NCBI RefSeq assembly: GCF_020911865.1
Contig: NZ_CP087131.1
Span: forward strand, 2,790,001-2,854,000
Direction: 5' to 3'
Source: Chryseobacterium sp. C-71
GTDB taxonomy: Bacteria; Bacteroidota; Bacteroidia; Flavobacteriales; Weeksellaceae
Length of the DNA stretch: 64,000 nt
Part shown: positions 44,741 through 52,270 of the stretch, piece by piece
How the letters are laid out: each line of letters opens with the position of its first letter
Position numbering within the stretch: position 1 is the stretch's first letter
Notes under the pieces: model-generated
Seen by the model: the letters and a program-made list of their open reading frames with translations, nothing else
Told to the model about the DNA's origin: nothing
The model's database searches: none
Position numbers and translations under genes: made by a program

Positions 44741-45334
44741 ATGAAAAATATAATTTTAGTACTAAGCTTTTTAATGTTCACAACGATTTCTTGTAGTGCT
44801 CAAAATACAATGAGCCTTGAAGAAGCAGCAGTTTATCCTGAGCAGCTGGATGGAAGAATGTTACCACCAAATACTACATATCTTAAAGACATTAATAATT
44901 CTTTAAATAAATATGTTGGAACTTGGAGAGGAAACCTTAATGGAAAAAAGTATGAATATAATTTAATAAAAAAAATTAATGATGGTAGTCCAGATGGAAA
45001 AGTAAGAAGAGACAGATTAGTTGGAAGACTTAGAATTACAGATTCTAATGGAAATGTAGTATACAATACTTTCACTGAGCCAGATGATAATAATACAAAT
45101 TTTTTTGGGAAGAATTTCCAATCCGATTTAAAAGCTTATAAAATGTATTTCGTTGGAAATAGTGTAGGATGCGCAGAATATGGAGATGTTTATTTAAGAA
45201 TAAAACCTACAACTCCTAATCAAATGACCATACTAATGCTTCCGGATAATGATATTGTCGTTGAAGGAGTTTGTCCTGCTAATTTTCAACCTACAATACC
45301 TTATAAACAACTCATTCATTTAACAAAACAATAA
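44741..45334 (+). CDS. small companion lipoprotein of unit 2 (DUF6705-like)
   Basis: A 197-residue paralogue of the unit 1 companion. The ATG at 44741 gives the lipoprotein signal MFTTISCSAQ. An earlier TTG/ATG-like extension to 44708 would overlap the preceding gene and hide the signal. Shared motifs: NNSLNKYVGTWRGNLNGKKY, LVGRLRITDSNGN, FQSDLKAYKMYFVGNSVG and the IPYKQLIHLTKQ end. The middle (residues 60-80) differs most from the unit 1 copy. It keeps its own signal peptide although the large gene beside it lost its own, so it could be made on its own. Confidence 0.76.
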   Translation: MKNIILVLSFLMFTTISCSAQNTMSLEEAAVYPEQLDGRMLPPNTTYLKDINNSLNKYVGTWRGNLNGKKYEYNLIKKINDGSPDGKVRRDRLVGRLRITDSNGNVVYNTFTEPDDNNTNFFGKNFQSDLKAYKMYFVGNSVGCAEYGDVYLRIKPTTPNQMTILMLPDNDIVVEGVCPANFQPTIPYKQLIHLTKQ

Positions 45335-45341
45335 TAAAAAG

Positions 45342-45372
45342 GCTGTTTCTCTAATTGTGAAACAGCTTTTTC
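45342..45372 (+). terminator. hairpin terminator after unit 2
   Basis: Arms GCTGTTTC (45342-45349) and GAAACAGC (45359-45366), nine-base loop, then six T. Typical intrinsic terminator. Confidence 0.8.
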
Positions 45373-45387
45373 CGTTTTAATCTCAAT

Positions 45388-45723
45388 GTGGTAAATAGCA
45401 GAAGAGGGATAGCAATTAAACATGTATACGGAGTAATGGTATCTGGATTAGGAAATTACCAGATTCGTTTTACAGGAAATAAAAACCAAATTAAAACTTT
45501 TACACCCGAACAAGTTAAAGCACATAAAGAACCCTTTAAAGCGATAATGAAACCCTTTTTAAAAGATGCTGCTAAATTGGAATTAGCTGTACTAAAATAT
45601 ATGGATGAGAAGATGAATTTAAAAGGAATAACATTGTATAGAATGAATGACGATGGTACAACGATTGAAATAAAATTAAATACTGATAAAACCGATACTA
45701 TTAAAAATAATTGTCCAAATTAA
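45388..45723 (+). pseudogene. C-terminal fragment of the JAMM-like protein (unit 3 remnant)
   Basis: Only the last 100 or so codons of the family are present, beginning at the HVYGVMVSGLGNYQIRF region. The HxH and SPAD motifs, the Gly-rich linker and the N-terminal region are missing. The GTG at 45388 gives an unrelated short leader, so no real start is evident. Its ending (KYMDEKMNLKGITLYRMNDD) is closer to unit 1 than to units 2 and 4. This looks like a remnant left when the rest was deleted or moved. Confidence 0.75.
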
Positions 45724-45729
45724 AATACT

Positions 45730-46299
45730 ATGAAAAAAATTTTATATATAATTACAATCTCATTTTCAATCTCTTGCAATTCTCAAATTATATCTTTAGA
45801 GCAGGAAGCTCAGTGCTTAGAAAATTCAAATTGTCCACAACAATATTACGCAAAAGATATAAACAATTCATTAGTAAAATACATTGGTATATGGAAAGGA
45901 GAGTATGATGGGAAAAAATACGAAATGAAGTTTAATAAAAGTCTATCTGAAAATATTTTAGGCTATAAAAGTGATATACTTAAAGGAAGATTAAAAGTTA
46001 GCTCATTAGATGGGCAAACCATCTTTTTTAATAACTTTAACGAAATAGATGATGAAAAGACAAATTTTTCAGGATTATCATTTACACCTAATTTAGTAGA
46101 ATACATGACATTTTTCATAGGGCCTTCGACACAAGGATGTATAAATGATGGAACTCTTTATTTAAAAATAAAGTCTAATAGTCCTAATCAGATGACAGTT
46201 TTTTACTGGTCTGAAAAAGATACTGTAATAGGAGAATGTTCAAGTACATTTTCGCAAACGTTTCCTGAAAAAAAACTTATTTATTTTACTAAACAATAA
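45730..46299 (+). CDS. divergent companion lipoprotein of unit 3
   Basis: A 189-residue protein with a lipoprotein signal (ITISFSISCNSQ). The NNSLVKYIGIWKGEYDGKKYE block matches the other companions, but the C-terminal half diverges: FTPNLVEYMTFFIGPSTQG replaces FQSDLKAYKMYFVGNSVG, and the end is FPEKKLIYFTKQ. It begins six bases after the unit 3 fragment. The divergence parallels that of the unit 3 large-gene fragment, which fits co-diversification of partner genes. Confidence 0.75.
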   Translation: MKKILYIITISFSISCNSQIISLEQEAQCLENSNCPQQYYAKDINNSLVKYIGIWKGEYDGKKYEMKFNKSLSENILGYKSDILKGRLKVSSLDGQTIFFNNFNEIDDEKTNFSGLSFTPNLVEYMTFFIGPSTQGCINDGTLYLKIKSNSPNQMTVFYWSEKDTVIGECSSTFSQTFPEKKLIYFTKQ

Positions 46300-46303
46300 A
46301 AAT

Positions 46304-46333
46304 AAATCCTTTCAATTTGTGAAGGGATTTTAA
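46304..46333 (+). terminator. hairpin terminator after unit 3
   Basis: Arms AAATCCTTTCA (46304-46314) and TGAAGGGATTT (46320-46330), with one G-T pair, five-base loop, then a weak T/A tail. The same hairpin recurs after unit 4 at 48382-48408. Confidence 0.6.
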
Positions 46334-46357
46334 AATTCAGCTAAAGTTTCGACTTAC

Positions 46358-47787
46358 TTGAACAGAATTTCACTGAATAAAAGGAGGTGCCAAAATCTTC
46401 TAATTCCTGAACTTGAAAAAGCTGAATCTGCATTTAAATCTTTATCTAAAAAGAATGCAAATGGTAAAGTGGTAGATTATGGGAACGGCGTTTCAATCGA
46501 TACCGATGATGTAATCTACATAGAGAACGGTGCCAATTACCACACCTATACTTTTAAAATCAAAAGAGAGAATGCTCCTGAAGATGCGCCATTGGAAAAT
46601 CTTTTGCTTTCTCCACTTCCGGATGGCACTTATCAGGAATTTCTGGTTACTACAATCTTACTGCTCAGGAAAGAGAAAAAGTAAAAAACGGAGAACCTGT
46701 CAACACGAAAGGGAAAACCACGATTACTGAGCTGGTAAAGGGAACATTCAATTCCGGTGGTCAGTTGGCAAAATCTACTATGGTATGCGGCTGGAGCAAT
46801 AGTGTACAGTGGGCTCGTTGTTCAGAAGGAATACATGGTGAATCTAATTACGGTTCCTGTCAGTTTGTTGGTGATTTCGTAGACAATGCGGGTAATTCTG
46901 GTTTTCCACCTTATCCGTACCTTGTAAGCACCTACAGCTGTGTGGAACAAGTAGACGAAACATTTATGCCGACAGATCCCGGAGTTGGTGGCGGTGGCGG
47001 AGGCGGTCCCGCAGGAAATGGTCCGGATGAATGCACTACAGTCGCAAATAATCCTGGTGAAGTAGGTATCATCGATGAAAACGGCTGTCATGTGGGTGGT
47101 GTTACACAGCCGAACGATACAAGACCAAAAAATCCTTGCAGAAAAATAAAGGAACAACGGGAAGATGAAGAATTCTCTAAACGAATAGATACTCTTAAAA
47201 CAAAGATTACATTAAAAAAAGAAACAGGATACATTCAAAAATTTGGAGGAGATTATGTATATAAAGATAATGCGGGTGCTACAGACGATGCAAATACCTT
47301 GAGTTTGCCACATGTGGAAACAAATACCTATATTAAAGGATTTATATATACGCATGTAAATGATTATGAATATCTAGATGCAGAAGGATATGGAATAGGG
47401 AAGAAAGGTATTAAAATGTTTTCTCCTGCTGACATTATATATTTCATGGATTTGGTTAAAAATGCTAAAGAAAAAGGACAACCGCTAAGTGATGTATATG
47501 GAGTAATGGTATCAGGATCGGGGAATTACCAGATTCGTTTTACAGGAAATGAAAATCAGATAAAAACTTTTACTGATGCTCAAAAAGAAGCTTTTAAAAA
47601 TCCATTTATTGATTTTATTTCTAAAAATAAAAAAATGAGTTTAGAATTAAAATTTCTTAAATTTATTGATGAAAATATGAACTTAAAAGGTGTAACATTG
47701 TATAGAATGAACTCAAATGGAACCACAACAGAAATCAGATTAAATACTGATAAAACAGATAAAATTGAAACAAATTGTCCTCAATAA
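46358..47787 (+). pseudogene. frameshifted signal-less copy of the JAMM-like protein (unit 4)
   Basis: Homologous to unit 1 from the RISLN region onwards, but two frames are needed. One T is missing in the GGTTACTACAATC stretch near 46650, where units 1 and 5 read GGTTACTTACAATC. The reading frame therefore breaks after FLVT and resumes in the frame that ends at 47787. The first His of the HTH motif is Tyr here (FIYTHVND). The central part is nearly identical to unit 2. The upstream TTG at 46358 is an internal Leu codon of the family and no signal peptide is present. This is a decayed or stored cassette. Confidence 0.85.
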
Positions 47788-47798
47788 ATAACAAATTT

Positions 47799-48377
47799 AT
47801 GAAAAATATATTTTTACTTCTTATTATATTTTTACTTCCAACGATATCTTGTAAATCTCAAACTATTTCTTTGGAACAAGCTGTAATGTATGAACAGCAA
47901 ACAGGAACTATTCCTCAAAGTACAACTTACATAAAAGACGTCAATAATTCATTAAATAAGTATATAGGAATATGGAAGGGAGATTTAAATGGAAATACTT
48001 ATGAATTTAGCTTTATTAAAAAGGAAAATATAGGGGGATATGATGTAAATTGGGATTTTTTAGTGGGTAGATTGAAAGTTTTAGATTCTAATGGAAATAT
48101 AATTTATAATACATATAATGAGCCTGATGATTTAAAAACTAAATTTAAAGGAGATAATTTCCAATCTGACTTAAAAGCCTATGTAATGTATTTCGTTGGA
48201 AATAGTGTAGGATGCGCAGAATATGGAGATGTTTATTTAAGAATACAGCCTTCGACACCTGCGCAAATGACTATCCTTATGCTTCCGGATAATGATATTG
48301 TAGAAGAAGGAGTTTGTCCTACAAATTTTCAGCCAACAATACCGTATAAACAACTTATTCATTTAACAAAGCAATAA
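47799..48377 (+). CDS. small companion lipoprotein of unit 4 (DUF6705-like)
   Basis: A 192-residue protein. The ATG at 47799 yields the lipoprotein signal LLPTISCKSQ. An earlier in-frame start (47775) overlaps the preceding copy and is rejected. The body follows the family: NNSLNKYIGIWKGDLNGN, LVGRLKVLDSNGN, FQSDLKAYVMYFVGNSVG, and the IPYKQLIHLTKQ ending. The last third is nearly identical to the unit 1 copy, including the DNA. Confidence 0.76.
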   Translation: MKNIFLLLIIFLLPTISCKSQTISLEQAVMYEQQTGTIPQSTTYIKDVNNSLNKYIGIWKGDLNGNTYEFSFIKKENIGGYDVNWDFLVGRLKVLDSNGNIIYNTYNEPDDLKTKFKGDNFQSDLKAYVMYFVGNSVGCAEYGDVYLRIQPSTPAQMTILMLPDNDIVEEGVCPTNFQPTIPYKQLIHLTKQ

Positions 48378-48381
48378 AAAT

Positions 48382-48411
48382 AAATCCTTTCAATTTGTGA
48401 AGGGATTTTAA
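48382..48411 (+). terminator. hairpin terminator after unit 4
   Basis: Same sequence as the hairpin at 46304: arms at 48382-48392 and 48398-48408, five-base loop. It was duplicated together with the start of the following cassette. Confidence 0.6.
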
Positions 48412-48435
48412 AATTTAGCTAAAGTTTCGACTTAC

Positions 48436-48996
48436 TTGAACAGAATTTCACTGAATAAAAGGAGGTGCCAAAATCTTCTAATTCCTGAACTTGAAAAAGC
48501 TGAATCTGCATTTAAATCTTTATCTAAAAAGAACGCAAATGGTAAAGTGGTAGATTATGGGAACGGCGTTTCAATAGATACCGATGATGTAATCTACATA
48601 GAGAACGGTGCCAATTATCACACCTATACTTTTAATATTAAAAGGCAGAATGCTCCTGAAGGTGCTCCACTAGAAAATCTTTTGCTTTCTCCACTTCCGG
48701 ATGGCACGTATCAGGAATTTCTGGTTACTTACAATCTTACTGCTCAGGAAAGAAAAAAAGTAAGAAACGGAGAACCTGTAAATACCAACGGGAAAACCAC
48801 GATTACCGAACTGGCAAAAGGAAGTTTTAGTAATGGCGGTCAATTGGCCGACACCATGTCTGTAAAGTTGGATCACTCACAACATGATATTGTACAAATG
48901 CACAATCAAGTACAAGGATATCTACCTATCTTTTCTTTTGGGGATATTTTTAGTTACTATTATGTTTATCAGTATGCCGTAGTGCTATCGCATTAA
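48436..48996 (+). pseudogene. N-terminal cassette with a different C-terminal tail (unit 5a)
   Basis: An open frame of 186 codons matching the conserved N-terminal region up to GGQLAD. It then switches to a tail found in no other unit, with QMHNQVQGYLPIFSFGDIF. That tail has His, then FSxGD at the spacing usual for JAB/JAMM domains, but the second His is replaced by Gln. It looks like the truncated end of a different C-terminal domain. The TTG start is again an internal Leu of the full-length gene and there is no signal peptide. No companion gene follows. Confidence 0.7.
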
Positions 48997-49048
48997 ACAA
49001 CAATCCCAATAATCTTCAAAAGATCAATTTAAAATTTCTATTACAGTA

Positions 49049-49384
49049 GTGACTTTTTTGGGACTTATTTATAATCTGACTCCACAGGAAAAAGAAAACA
49101 TAAGAAACGGAGAACCTGTGAATACTAAAGGAAAAACGACCATTACAGAACTGGCAAAAGGAAGTTTTAGTAATGGCGGTCAATTGGCAAAGATGACCTA
49201 CAATTGGACTGAGGAAACCATTTGGCAGGGTTGCAGTCATGTAGTAGAGTATTCATATTATAATGCTTCAAGTTTTCCAGATTGGGGGAAGTGGATTATA
49301 GATGATGTTAAACCAAATAATAAAAACCGGACAAAACCTGCCGGTTTTTATTCTATTTTGTGGGCAAATATTAATTTTGATTAA
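49049..49384 (+). pseudogene. second partial cassette fragment (unit 5b)
   Basis: Resumes family homology at YNLTPQEKENIRNGEPVNTK, continues through TITELAKGSFSNGGQLAK, and enters a unit 1-like central segment (WTEETIWQGCSHVV). It then stops being homologous at about 49310. The frame runs through a terminator hairpin and overlaps the end of the convergent gene. The GTG at 49049 has no support as a start. This is the distal end of the array. Confidence 0.7.
49321..49350. terminator. bidirectional terminator at the end of the cassette array
   Basis: Ten-base perfect arms TAAAAACCGG (49321-49330) and CCGGTTTTTA (49341-49350) with a ten-base loop. T-rich flanks on both strands serve the array and the convergent gene ending at 49371. 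Confidence 0.85.
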
Positions 49385-50051
49385 GGAATGTAACTAATTT
49401 TTTTAAATCCTCTTCCTTGTCAAGTTTTATTTTGTTTTCCTTAAAAAAAGAATTCAACACTTCTTTCTTATCAGGTAAAAGGTCAATAATCTGTTTTTGA
49501 TTTTTAGGTTTCTTGATGACTTTACCGTTAAGAACTAAATAATAAGTAGTAATTGGAGTACTGAATGATGCAGGTTGATCACTGCCATAAGGTGTGGAAG
49601 CAGGCTTGACATCAATGAAATTTGTTTTTACTTTCTTGTATAATGACGATTTCCCATTTACTAACTCATAATAATATCCGTTAGGTTCATTATCAAGGCT
49701 TATTAAAACTAAAACTTGTTTAGGCGATGAAATTTCAAGTCTGCTAAATTTATTTTCTTTGGGAAGAATCATTATATCAGTGTCATTCCTAAATTCCACT
49801 TCATCCTTATAAGAATTATACCTAATAGCAGTAATTTCATAGTTTTCTGCAATCTTTGCATTTTTAAAAGACTTGTCTTGATAAGCTGAACCTGATATCT
49901 CATCATATTTCAGTGTTTTCCCCGAAGCTCCTGTAATGCGATTGTCAAATACGGTTCCCGCTAATAAATCATTTCTGGATAGAATCATTGTGTTTTGGGC
50001 AAATGCAGATGTGCAAAATGACCCAACTATTATAAGAAATATTTTTTTCAT
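49371..50051 (-). CDS. secreted protein of unknown function
   Basis: A 226-residue protein. The ATG at 50051 gives a clear Sec signal (KKIFLIIVGSFCTSAFAQ); the earlier start at 50084 would bury it. The mature part is mostly beta strands (YEITAIRYNSYKDEVEF, QVLVLISLDNEPNGYYYELV). It ends in a Lys-rich helical segment (LPDKKEVLNSFFKENKIKL, EEDLKKLVTFLNQ) common to flavobacterial hypothetical secreted proteins. There is no lipobox and no T9SS tail, so it is probably periplasmic. I do not recognise a named family. It converges on the cassette array. Confidence 0.75.
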   Translation of the reverse strand: MKKIFLIIVGSFCTSAFAQNTMILSRNDLLAGTVFDNRITGASGKTLKYDEISGSAYQDKSFKNAKIAENYEITAIRYNSYKDEVEFRNDTDIMILPKENKFSRLEISSPKQVLVLISLDNEPNGYYYELVNGKSSLYKKVKTNFIDVKPASTPYGSDQPASFSTPITTYYLVLNGKVIKKPKNQKQIIDLLPDKKEVLNSFFKENKIKLDKEEDLKKLVTFLNQN

Positions 50052-50153
50052 AATTATAATTATATTCAAAATTACAAAAATCATCTGAACTATAACGATG
50101 TCACAAACAAATTGTTATGTTTTTTTAAAAAGTAAAGTTTTTGTGTTAAAAAG

Positions 50154-50185
50154 TTTGGTGGTTTAAGTTTTTTTTAACACTTTTG
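50154..50185 (+). promoter_or_regulatory. promoter of the T9SS protease gene
   Basis: TTTG at 50154-50157 and CACTTTTG at 50178-50185 are 20 bases apart. The -7 box differs from TAnnTTTG at the first base only. The leader would be about 70 nt. Confidence 0.5.
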
Positions 50186-50262
50186 CAAGAATTTTATAAA
50201 TACTTAAGTAATTTAGTGTTTTGATTATAAAGTTAATTGTCATATAGAAACAAAGATAAAGA

Positions 50263-52185
50263 ATGAAAAAGACATATTTTTTAATAATGTTCTTGCCTGT
50301 GCTAATCTTTTCTCAGACTGCAGAGGAAAGAAGAAAAATTGCAGAAAGTTCAGATAAAGTAGCCAACGCAGCACTTTCTCAAGAGTTGAAAAATGATGAA
50401 AGTAAAAGAAGGATAAGGATATCTGATTACTTAAATCAAAATCCCAATGCAAAAAAAATTGTTAAAGATGATGTGTCAGGAAAAATTGAGCTGACCGATA
50501 TCCTTGCAAATGGTACTCCTTTATATACTTCGACGTCTAATGCAGGGTCTGCGATTACTGCCAGAGCCACTTCTCTATATAACGGTGGTAGTTTAGGGTT
50601 AAATATTCAGGGACAAGGAATGATCGTTGGTGTATGGGATGGTGGCCCTGTTAGGGATACTCACCAAGAGTTTATGGTAGATGGATTTACAAAAGTATCG
50701 ATTTTAGATTTTACATCATCAATGTCTGACCATGGAACTCATGTAGCTGGAACAATTGCGGCAAAAGGAGTAATGGCTGCTGCAAGAGGTATAGCATTTA
50801 ACTCATCGATAAAATCTTACGATTGGAATGATGATCTTGCAGAAATGCAGACTGAAGCTTCTAGTGGTTTGTTAATGTCGAATCACTCATATGGACCAAG
50901 TTTGAATAATAATAATCAACTTTGGTTTTTAGGGGCATATACGAATGATGCAAGACAAGTAGATGCACTGTGCTATAATAATCCTTATTACCTTCCTGTC
51001 TTTGCAGCGGGTAATGATAGAGATAAAGCTGCTATTCCTTACGGAACACAAAATTCTTCCAAGTTTGGTTATGATCTCATAGCTGGAGATGGAGTTGCTA
51101 AAAATGTACTTACTGTTGCAGCTGTTCTGGAGGTTGCACAATATGTGGACAATAACAGTGTATTTATATCATCATTTAGTAATTATGGGCCAACTGATGA
51201 CGGAAGGATTAAGCCTGAAATTTCTGCGAAAGGAGTTAACGTGAGATCCACAACAAGTAACTCAGATACATCAACGGGTATAAAGCAAGGAACTTCAATG
51301 GCTGCTCCTGCTGTAACAGGTGTTGTAGCGTTATTGCAACAATATCATAATCAGCTATACAATAATTTTATGCGCGCAGCAACTGTTAAGGGTTTAATTA
51401 TGCATACTGCTGATGAAGCTGGTGGAGCTACAGGACCCGACTATGAGTTTGGTTGGGGGTTAATAAATGCAGAAAGTGCTGCAAAAATAATCAGAGATAA
51501 AAACTTAACTTCTAATAGAAGTGTCATACGTGAATTAAGTCTTAGTAATGGTGCAACGTATACACAAACTGTTAATATGACCACTAGTACGCCTTTAAAA
51601 GTGTCTATTTCTTGGACTGATCCGGCGCCTTTGTTAGCGAATGTTAATAATGGTACTACAGATCTTTCTACAAAATACTTGATTAATGATTTGGATGTTA
51701 AAGTGACTTCTTCTAATGGTACAGTTTATTATCCTTGGAAATTGCAAGGTTTGACAAATGTATTTGCACCAGCCAGTAATAGTTCAACCAACGATGTAGA
51801 TAATTTTGAAAGAATTGATATTCCAAATGCAAATGGGGAATATACTATAACTGTAACTCATAAAGGTACATTGACCAATTTAAATCAGAATTTTACTTTA
51901 ATTGTAAATGGTCAAAATCTTTCTACGCTTAATACAATTGATGTCAAAACAAAAGAAGATCAAATTCAAATTTATCCGAATCCAGTAAAAGATGTTTTAT
52001 ATATTAAAAATAATAACAACGTCGAAGCTCATGTTGCTGTATTGGATGCCAGTGGTAGAATATTGTTAAGGGAATCTGTTAAAGATTCCAAAATAAATGT
52101 AGAGGCTTTAACTCCTGGAAATTATCTGCTAATATATTCTGATAAGCAGAACAGAGAAGTTAGTACAAAGTTTATTAAAAAGTAA
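50263..52185 (+). CDS. T9SS-secreted subtilisin-like (S8) serine protease
   Basis: A 640-residue protein with a signal peptide (KKTYFLIMFLPVLIFSQ). Residues 20-115 are a short propeptide-like region. The S8 domain has the triad D126 (VGVWDGG), H157 (DHGTHVAGT) and S345 (GTSMAAPAVTG). From about residue 420 a beta-sandwich (VSISWTDPAP, NDLDVKVTSSNG, GEYTITVTHKG) follows. The tail from about 565 (IQIYPNPVKDVLYIKN, LDASGRILLRES, LTPGNYLLIY) is a T9SS type A sorting domain. It is expected to act outside the cell, degrading proteins. Confidence 0.92.
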   Translation: MKKTYFLIMFLPVLIFSQTAEERRKIAESSDKVANAALSQELKNDESKRRIRISDYLNQNPNAKKIVKDDVSGKIELTDILANGTPLYTSTSNAGSAITARATSLYNGGSLGLNIQGQGMIVGVWDGGPVRDTHQEFMVDGFTKVSILDFTSSMSDHGTHVAGTIAAKGVMAAARGIAFNSSIKSYDWNDDLAEMQTEASSGLLMSNHSYGPSLNNNNQLWFLGAYTNDARQVDALCYNNPYYLPVFAAGNDRDKAAIPYGTQNSSKFGYDLIAGDGVAKNVLTVAAVLEVAQYVDNNSVFISSFSNYGPTDDGRIKPEISAKGVNVRSTTSNSDTSTGIKQGTSMAAPAVTGVVALLQQYHNQLYNNFMRAATVKGLIMHTADEAGGATGPDYEFGWGLINAESAAKIIRDKNLTSNRSVIRELSLSNGATYTQTVNMTTSTPLKVSISWTDPAPLLANVNNGTTDLSTKYLINDLDVKVTSSNGTVYYPWKLQGLTNVFAPASNSSTNDVDNFERIDIPNANGEYTITVTHKGTLTNLNQNFTLIVNGQNLSTLNTIDVKTKEDQIQIYPNPVKDVLYIKNNNNVEAHVAVLDASGRILLRESVKDSKINVEALTPGNYLLIYSDKQNREVSTKFIKK

Positions 52186-52210
52186 GAAATTAATTATCTA
52201 AATAAAAACG

Positions 52211-52242
52211 TTTGCAGATGTTAAATATTTTTAACATATTTG
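52211..52242 (+). promoter_or_regulatory. promoter of the SusC/SusD operon with an internal palindrome
   Basis: TTTG at 52211-52214 and CATATTTG at 52235-52242 are 20 bases apart. Between and touching them is a perfect inverted repeat, ATGTTAAA (52218-52225) and TTTAACAT (52230-52237), around TATT. A bound protein there would block the promoter, so this is a candidate operator. Confidence 0.55.
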
Positions 52243-52270
52243 CAACATAATAATATTAAAATTTGTTAAT

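Larger units (their letters stand above)
41100..49384 (+). repeat. tandem array of five related units (lipoprotein cassette + companion)
   Basis: Unit 1 is complete (41100-43256). Units 2 (43286-45334), 3 (45388-46299), 4 (46331-48377) and 5 (48409-49384) are partial. Homology to the large gene starts at the codons for KF at about 41217 in unit 1, so downstream units lack the signal-peptide region. Unit 2 and unit 4 are nearly identical over about 43740-44225 versus 46797-47282 (constant offset 3057). The beginnings of units 4 and 5 are also nearly identical (46301-46650 versus 48379-48730). The pattern indicates recent duplication and gene conversion. Confidence 0.85.

Noticed and set aside
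41100..49384. Transposon or IS origin of the repeated units
   Set aside because: No transposase, terminal inverted repeats or target-site duplications were seen; unit ends coincide with terminators and gene boundaries.
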